Source: Fremontodendron californicum (Eukaryota; Streptophyta; Magnoliopsida; Malvales; Malvaceae). From it: a stretch of DNA of 64,000 bases. The notes beneath the pieces were generated by a model. That model saw only the letters and a list, made by a program, of their open reading frames with translations. It was not told the origin of the DNA and did not search any database. The stretch spans positions 8,375,501 through 8,439,500 of the forward strand of contig JAULJL010000015.1 of NCBI GenBank assembly GCA_030761205.1. Direction: 5' to 3'. The position numbers and the translations under genes are program-made. Of this stretch, positions 57,030 to 64,000 are shown piece after piece. Position 1 is the first letter of the stretch. Every line of letters starts with the position of its first letter.

Positions 57030-57654
57030 TTAGGGGCGTTCATTCGGTTAATAATCGAACCAAATTATCCAAAATCGAATTAATTGAATTTTTTTTCAAT
57101 TAACCGTTAACCGAATCGAATAATTAATTCGGTTAATTAACCGAATCGAAATTATTTCGGTTAATTCGGTCGGTTTCCGAATTAACCGAAATAAATAAAA
57201 AATTTATTTTGCTAACCTATTTTTTTACATGATTTTGTATCCAAATTATCCATCCAAGTCCAACCAATCAAAATCCAAAAGCAAAGCATATTATAAAATC
57301 CAAATATGAAATAAACAGCTAAAAAAAAATGATAAAACATGAACATTACATAGTCTCAAAGACTCAAAAATATATCTAAATTAATATATAAATTAATTTT
57401 TAGTTTTTAATATATAAATTAATTTAAATATATATATATATATCTAAACTCATAAAATCTTGTTGTTTTAAGCATTTCGGTTAATTCGTGTAATTCGGTT
57501 ATTTTCGCTTAACCGAACCGAATTAACCGAAAATCGAAATTTCTCAAAACCATTAACCGTTAACTAAACCGAATTTTATTCGGTTAACCGATTAACCGAA
57601 CAGAATTAAAATTCGGTCGATTAATTCGATTAAAACCGAATTATGCACACCAAT
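57030..57654. mobile_element. hAT-like non-autonomous element made of TTCGGTTAA words
   Basis: 625 bp flanked by a perfect 8-bp duplication AGCAGAGG (57022-57029 and 57655-57662). Ends: TTAGGGGCGTTCATTCGGTT and, reverse-complemented, ATTGGTGTGCATAATTCGGTT. This fits hAT elements (8-bp targets, ends near TAGGGGTGTNCA). Both flanks are packed with TTCGGTTAA/TTAACCGAA words around an AT-rich centre, so the whole can fold on itself. No transposase. Confidence 0.75.
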
Positions 57655-57734
57655 AGCAGAGGCAGTGTCTCTAGAGGCTTATCTTTACCACAAGTTTAAA
57701 GTTCCCCTGGTTTTGCTTGGTCGCATTCAATTTA

Positions 57735-58124
57735 GGGCTAGTTTAGCATTGCTGTTGGAAAAAGTTTGGGTTGAAAAAAGCTCGAGTTGAAAAAAGTGTG
57801 TTTATAAAGTGTGGTGAAAAAGTGTGGTTTAAAAACTTTTAAGTGTTTAGCATTGCTGTGAAAAAATGTTGTAGGAAATTGAAATGTCAAAAAAAATATG
57901 TTTAAAATAATAAAAGTGTAGATATGTGAGGATAATAAAGTCATTTTATCTAAAAGCCAGCTTTTAAAGCCCAAAAGCTATATTTTTTGGCTTTTTGGTT
58001 TGGCTTTTCAAACCATGGTTTTAATAGCAGAAGCCAATTTTTTTATCTATTTAGCATTGCGTTTGCGGTGAAAAGCAACTTTTGACCTCAAAAGCTGTGC
58101 TAGAAGCAATGCTAAACGAGGCCT
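57735..58124 (+). mobile_element. Tourist-like MITE, copy 1
   Basis: 390 bp, flanked by TTA on both sides (57732-57734, 58125-58127). Ends GGGCTAGTTTAGCATTGCT and, reversed, AGGCCTCGTTTAGCATTGCT. The 3-bp TTA target and the termini fit PIF/Harbinger MITEs. Internal copies of TTTAGCATTG recur. No ORF. Confidence 0.75.
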
Positions 58125-58298
58125 TTAAGCAACAACTCGATCACACTCTCACTGAAACAAAAAAGCCGACATAAGAAAAGCTGCAGATAAAAAGGTCTAA
58201 AAAAGTAGAGGAATCATGTTACTTTTTTAAGTTTTAGCTGTATTAACACCCAACCAAGCAAGCTTCCTCGCAAATGAATATGTGATGTCACATATTAA

Positions 58299-58659
58299 AA
58301 TCTCGTTTAGTATTGCTTCGGACATAATTTTTAAAATTAAAAATTATTTTTCATCATAAACACAATGCTAAACAGATAAAAAAAAATTAACTTTTGCTGT
58401 TAAAATCATGATTTGAAAAGCCAAACAAAAAAACAAAAAAATATAGCTTTTGGGCTTTAAAAGCTAACTTTTGGATAAAATGATTTTATTATCCTCATAT
58501 CTCTACACTTTTATTATTTTAAACATTTTTTTTTTTTGAGATTTCAATTTCCTATAACACTTTTTCACAGCAATGCTAAACACTTAAAAGTTTTTAAATC
58601 ACACTTTTTCATCACATTTTTTAAACACACTTTTTTTAACAGTAATGCTAAACTAGCCC
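58299..58659 (-). mobile_element. Tourist-like MITE, copy 2, inverted
   Basis: 361 bp, flanked by TAA (58296-58298, 58660-58662). Its reverse complement aligns with copy 1 along most of its length. The two lie head to head, 174 bp apart. Confidence 0.72.
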
Positions 58660-59166
58660 TAAAGCTAGGCCACATTTTCATTACTTTCTGGTTTGATCTT
58701 AACCAATGATGAGATGAAAGTTGGTTGTGCTAATTATCACATTTGACTAAAAAGGTTTTATAAAGTAATGATGTTGCTAAAGCTTTGGAATTCGGATGAC
58801 TACTACATTAGCATGCAAATCCATAATTAAAATAATGTTATCAATTAGTTTGAAGTAATTTTCTTTGGTTTCTTTGAACTCAACAAAAACATTTTGTTGC
58901 TGCATCAATGCCATTTCATTAAGGGACAGCCTTCAAAGGCGTAGAGGATTCTTTTGACGAGGTGAGAAAGCATTACAAATCAGTAAAAAGAAATGTCTGT
59001 CTGAAAAACAAATGCACTGACAGATGACAGTGATGAAAGCCGTAGGTCAAAATTTTAATCAAATGATGGATCATGGATGCTGGATTGCTGATGCTATGGG
59101 ATCCAAGGTGAGCCACTTTAGAAAGGAAATAAGGCATGAAAGATCAGTACTAATACTACCTACAGT
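58660..59166. other. intergenic spacer
   Basis: No gene or repeat recognised. CCTACAGT at 59159-59166 is the left flank of the next element. Confidence 0.4.
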
Positions 59167-59617
59167 TAGGGGTGTAAACGAAACACCTGTGCCCGCAAGC
59201 TACTCGAGTTCGACTTGAAAAAAACTCGAATTCGATTCGGTCATTATCGAGCCGAGCTCGAGCTCGAGCAGCTCGAGCTATCGAGCGAGCCGAGTTCGAG
59301 TATCTTAATACCCGATTCGAGCAGCTCGCGAGCCTAATCGAGTTTTTTTTTTTATAATATTTTTTTCATTAATTTACTATTTTACCCTTAATATATATAT
59401 ACATACTTAAAAACCCTTAATTCGAGCTCGAGCTCGAGTATATAAACGAGCCTAATCGAGTCGAGCTCGAATAGTTCGATTTTATCTCGAGCCGAGCTCG
59501 AGCTTAAAAAATGATACTCGGTCGAGCTCGAACCGAGCGTCGAGCCTCGAGTTTCGAATCGAGCTCGAGCTCGAGCTTCTCAGTATTCGAGCTCGGCTCG
59601 GCTCGATTACAGCCCTA
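59167..59617. mobile_element. hAT-like element made of CTCGAGCTCGAG words
   Basis: 451 bp. Ends TAGGGGTGTAA and, reversed, TAGGGCTGTAA; flanking octamers CCTACAGT and CCTACAAG match at 6 of 8 positions. Both arms are filled with CTCGAG/GAGCTC words, which are their own complement. No transposase. The short Ser/Arg-rich ORFs are repeat artefacts. Confidence 0.65.
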
Positions 59618-59993
59618 CCTACAAGCAGTTCCTGTAGGACAAAAGAGATGCCATGAAAGATCAGGTAGCCGTATGCAACAAGACCCATGTCGTTTCATAA
59701 AAATAAAGATCAACACCAACCGAACTGACTAAGCTAGCTAACATTAGCAAATGAGAATAATGATTGATATATTATATAGTAACTAAAAATACAGCAAAGT
59801 GATTTGGGTGCCCATTTTACTAATCAACAAATACTTCTACTACTACTACTACCTTCCTGGAATTTGCAAACGACAAAATTCAGGATTGAATTAGAGATGT
59901 GCATGTGCCTTCCAGGCTACAAATGAATAAAAGGGGGACCCAAATCACTGTCCGAAAGGAGGGAGGACTTCCTAAAATCCCAGTAAAGCTTCT

Positions 59994-61808
59994 TCAAAGT
60001 GTCACACTTGGAAACTTACAGTGTCCAAAACCTGAAAAAGAATAAAAAAGTACAATTAAAAACAACAAAAAGTATGACAATTCTTAATACAACAACGTAT
60101 ACTTGGGTTCGCTCTAATTTGTAAATTTTGAATTCCTTTTTTTTTTATATACAAGTAATGCAATTTTTTTAATTTAACGAATAAAATTAAAAAATTATCA
60201 CGTATAAAAAGTAAATTTAAAAATTTCAGACAATAAATAAAATAATTTATCGTAAATTTTACTATATTTTGATATGATATTTACAGCAAGTTTAACTATC
60301 ACGATTAAACAAAAAATAAAATTTCGTCCATAATCAGTATTTCACAAACAAACAAAAAAAAAACTTACTTGGATCCTTAGCCGTCTGAGTAGCCAAGCCA
60401 TTAAAATAACAGGTCGCGCCGATCTTCTTGAGCTGAGACCAATAAGAACTAAACGCGTAACTCGCGTGCCAAACCAACGAATCGGGTTTAAAGCATTCCT
60501 TTCCGGGTTGAATCGGGTCACAAGTCTTATTCCCTTGCGAACACGCGTACGATAATGCCGAACCCAACTCGCTCGTATTAACTCCTCTAGCCGCCACGCA
60601 CCAAATCTTGCCCTTATACGGCTCATTGTTATCTGGCTTCGGCAAAGGCTCGAAATCCGAATCCGGAGTCTCCCCACTCAAATCGATCCCGTACACATTG
60701 GACCCGTTAGGATACAACAAACCAAAATGCCGCTCAGTTCCCGGACCCGGTTTCTGGTTCTCATTATAGAGGGCAAATATGAAAGACGGGAGAACCCATC
60801 CGGGTCGGGCCGGAGTGCCGAATGCGGGCTTCGCCGTTAGTTTCTTGATAACATTTCGGTTGTAAGTAGCGGCATTGTAAATGTTGGCTCCTATTTGATC
60901 GACATCGCCGGCGTTGGGCCAACCCGTTTCCGCAATCCAGATCCGAACATCCGGGTAACCGAGTTTTTTCATAGCGAAAATAGCCGCGTCAACCATCTGG
61001 TCAAACAAATTAGTGTAGGTTAAATTGGATACCGGGTCGGTGTATTTCACGGTTCGGGATTCGAAAAGCGCGTAATCGAGGTTAATGTTTTTGGGGTCTA
61101 TGGACCAAGGGAAATAAGGGTAAACATCGAGGAAATAGAAAGCTTTGGTCCGGTTTAAAAACTGTAACATTGGTTTAACAATCGGATCGGCGATGTCAGA
61201 TCGGAACGTTCCGTTCGAAGGTGGAAATGACGATTCCAGGACATCCATTGCCATTGAGGTACCGACTTTGATTTTATTGAGGCTATGGGTTTTTAAGGAA
61301 ATTTTGATTTTACGCATGGCTGGTACGATGTTGTACCAGATTTCTTTAGGGGAACTGCTAATGACTTCGTTGCCGACGAGTAGGTATCTGATTTTGGTTT
61401 TGGGGTAAAAAGGAACAACGTTGGATTCAACCCAGGAATCAGCTAGCTTTTGACTGGTTGAGATATTGGTTATGAGTTCGTTTGGGACCATGATCGAGAC
61501 TTGGAGATTTGTGTCTTTGAGAGCATTAAGGATGCCGGGATTTGCATCGTAGATTTTGACACGTTTGGCTCCGAGGGATTGAATTAGCTTAACTGATTGT
61601 TCCGGAGATGGTAGATTGTCCCCAAGCCCACCGTAGTTTATACCCACTTGGCTTGAGATCTCAGCACCTGAAAAAAAATAAAATCAAATGAAGATATATT
61701 AAAACTCTCAAAAGAGTAAAAATGACTGTTATTTTTTAAGGTTTTAGGAGAGAGCTTACTGGAAATAGAAAGGAAAAGAAAGAGGAAGTAGAGAGCAAGA
61801 AGACCCAT
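59994..61808 (-). CDS. glucan endo-1,3-beta-glucosidase (GH17) with X8 domain
   Basis: Exons 61808-61760, 61667-60369 and 60031-59994 (minus) join in frame to 461 aa. The 49-bp first exon encodes a hydrophobic signal peptide (LLALYFLFLFLSIS). The GH17 domain covers about 24-345, starting VGINYGG, with the probable acid Glu117 (LLVGNEV) and nucleophile Glu263 (WIAETGWPN). An X8/CBM43 domain at about 371-458 begins at Cys373 and carries the conserved Cys residues; the small third exon supplies its end (DPSFGHCKFPSV). There is no hydrophobic GPI tail, so the protein should be secreted. It would cut beta-1,3-glucan (callose) in the wall or at plasmodesmata. An upstream in-frame ATG at 61847 is less likely because it would bury the signal peptide. 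Confidence 0.94.
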
Positions 61809-64000
61809 TCTTCCTGAGCCTGATATGTGATTTCCAGGTCTGCTCAACGATGGCCGGCTTGCTGAAATAATGGTGAGAGACTAATAGATAGAGCAGGAAA
61901 AAAAAGGGTCAATGAGAGAAAGATTTGGACCTTTGATGAGAGAATAGGAATTGAATTGATAAAGAAGGTGAGGTAGGTTAACAAAAATGATAAATACGGA
62001 GTTGAACCAAAGCAGTGGCTGACGAAATTGTCGTCAAAGGTTGGGTTTTGTTTCGATGTGTATTGGAGACTCAACTGTGGCTTTTGCGGGATAGAATAAT
62101 GTTTTCTCAGTAGACACTTTTGACTTTACCTTTGTGGATGGTAAAAGATAAAAAGAAAGAAAAGAAAAAGAAATGATAAAAGTAATTCGGAGATAGAGAA
62201 TCAAACAAGATGGTGAAGTGATATTTAAGGAATAAAAAAGGCGTAAGCAAGGAAAGGTAAGAAAAAGCAGGGGAGTAAAATAATAGAGAGATGGTGACTC
62301 GGGAAAAATAGACATTGTCTGAGAAAGAGCGGATAGCCGTTGGGTCTCAAGTCTCAACAGATAAGCAGCTGTCCTTTGTTTGAGATAGATGTGTTCTTCT
62401 GATTCAGAAATGTATGCTTATGAGCAAGGCAGAATTATATGTATATTGAGGTACATTTTTGTAGTTTTTCTACAAGCATAATTTGTCGAGATTGTTGCCG
62501 ACTGAAATACTAGTTAGAGTTTAAGGAGGTTATCTAAATGATATTTGGATTAGTCCTGATTCAGGGCAGGCAGAAACAACATCTCAAATCAACTCTATCT
62601 ATTTATAATTTGTTCTTCATTTAATTTAGTGGGGGGAGTTTCGCATTTTTTCATACTCCAAGTTAAATTTGTTCGCTCCAATTATGATAATGATAAAAAG
62701 GCAATGGACCGTTGACAGCGATACTATTTTTCTGGGAGGGAGCAAAAATAGGTTCTGGAACTGGTGTTAATCTAAAGCTGTTGTAAATTAAATTTATTAC
62801 TGATTATCAAAAGATTTGAGATAATCTTCCTTTAGGAGAAAGGATAAAAGAATATAGAAGAGTTTAGCTATGGATAAGACTATTGAGAGGGTGGAAGAAA
62901 TGAAATGCATTAGCAGCAACATAGTCACTACTATATCGATGGATGTAGTATTTTTATTTTGATACTGATATGTATTGATATCGATGTATTTTGATGTATC
63001 GTTTTAGATTTATTAATATTTTTCAAATATTTTTCATACATATATATATATATATATATATATGGATTATTATCTCATACATTGACAATAGAATTTAAAA
63101 TCTCCATAAACGAAGTTAGTAAAATGATTCATATTCCTTAAGATATATATATTTTTTAAAATAATTTAAAAAATAAATGAGTCATGTGATTTTTTTAACC
63201 TATATATATTTATATACAAACAAATATAAATTTTTAAATTATAAATATTTAATGTCCAAAATTTTTAAATGTCAAATAAATAAAATAAATATTAAAATAT
63301 TAAAAATTATAATAAATTATTATTAATTAGGTTTTAATAGCTAATTTAAAGAAGAGGTGGTTTAGAAAGTACTTTACTAATGACGAAAAGCATGAAATGA
63401 AAAAAAGTAACGCATCTAATTTTTGGAAATGTGTCTTAAGATTTTTCAATTTAATTAGCTTGAAGACAAACAAACCCTACAAATGAAAGTATTTAAATCT
63501 ATGCTCCCCGCGTTACTTGTTTAGTAGTGAAATACAATATCACCTGCTTCTGCTTGTCCCTTTCCTCACATCCACAACTGTTGAAAAACTTCTTTCAAAC
63601 AAAAAATCATGTTTTCTTTTAAGCATAATTGATTTATGGGTTTTTGGTTAACGAGTGTGTTTAAGGTATTCTTTAAAATTTGTTAATATATTATTTATAA
63701 TAAAAATATTATATTAAATGTAATAATTTATTAATCATTTTCAATAAATTAAATAAAAATATTATTACATATAATAATTTTAAAAAATATCCTTAAGATA
63801 TTTATTAATAAAATTATGGATTTATTGCACTAAATCTCTAGAGAGTCAAAACCCCAAGGCCATCCAAATTGCCAAGAATTCACCTTTTGCTAGAACATGT
63901 GGTCGGACAGGAAGAGATTTAAGCAAAGAAGGTGAGGTTGAAGGAAGTTAGGAAAGATGAGATGTCTTGGATTTGGATCCAAGGAAAATAGGGCTAACAT
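61809..64000. other. promoter side of the GH17 gene and AT-rich right end
   Basis: 61809-62370 is purine-rich on the plus strand and probably includes the 5'UTR and promoter of the glucanase. From 62400 on there are AT-rich tracts, a (TA)n microsatellite at about 63041-63062, and no coding signal to the window end. Confidence 0.5.

Noticed and set aside
56808..57103. Two overlapping ORFs (67 and 118 codons) before the hAT-like element
   Set aside because: Opposite-strand overlap, no domain, and the longer runs into the inserted element.
60334..61647. GH17 gene as a single-exon ORF starting at 61647 and ending at 60334
   Set aside because: It would lack a signal peptide and the last part of the X8 domain; the spliced three-exon model restores both, with consensus splice sites.

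Overview
This window is plant nuclear DNA. It is AT-rich, its genes carry GT-AG introns, and it is crowded with nested LTR retrotransposons, MITEs and tRNA-derived SINE-like repeats. The gene set points to a core eudicot: a UGT79-like glycosyltransferase, an MHK-type kinase, a DUF760 chloroplast protein, a phytocyanin and a GH17-X8 glucanase. A DUF7745-type retroelement remnant hints at a rosid, perhaps Malvales, but that is inference only.

Layout. 1-7274 is a decayed Ty1/copia element on the minus strand that runs off the left edge. Its right-hand LTR (4491-7274) was split by a PIF/Harbinger-type element (4677-6974), which itself holds a short, internally deleted copia element (5183-6733). 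This makes three levels of nesting. The LTR stops 127 bp before an intact single-exon UGT gene (7402-8802). The UGT and its flank belong to an old tandem duplication. The second copy is reduced to a broken 3' UGT fragment (12482-13091, fused to a DUF7745 pseudogene) and a flank copy (29360-33170). About 16 kb, mostly a young Ty3/gypsy insertion, now separates these two parts.

The Ty3 element (15050-29158, 14,109 bp) is complete. It has two 954-bp LTRs that differ at about five positions by eye, a perfect AAATT target duplication, a PBS, gag-pro, and pol with a second, archaeal-type RNase H, which marks the Tat lineage. Between pol and the 3' LTR it carries a gene in antisense orientation. This gene has its own TATA box, a 5'UTR intron filled by a GC-rich minisatellite, and two coding exons joined in frame into a predicted 979-residue plant-mobile-domain protein. 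I consider this the most interesting object here.

The right half is more gene-like. It holds MHK (minus, 17 coding exons reconstructed in frame to 439 aa, with a 57-codon uORF), a PPR pseudogene (minus), a DUF760 plastid protein (minus, 2 exons, 404 aa), a stellacyanin-like phytocyanin (plus, 2 exons, 125 aa) and a GH17 beta-1,3-glucanase with an X8 domain (minus, 3 exons, 461 aa). Small DNA elements lie between them: an inverted pair of Tourist-like MITEs at 57735-58659, and two hAT-like elements built from short self-complementary motifs. The genes show no sign of a shared pathway; this is ordinary plant gene order with heavy transposon traffic.
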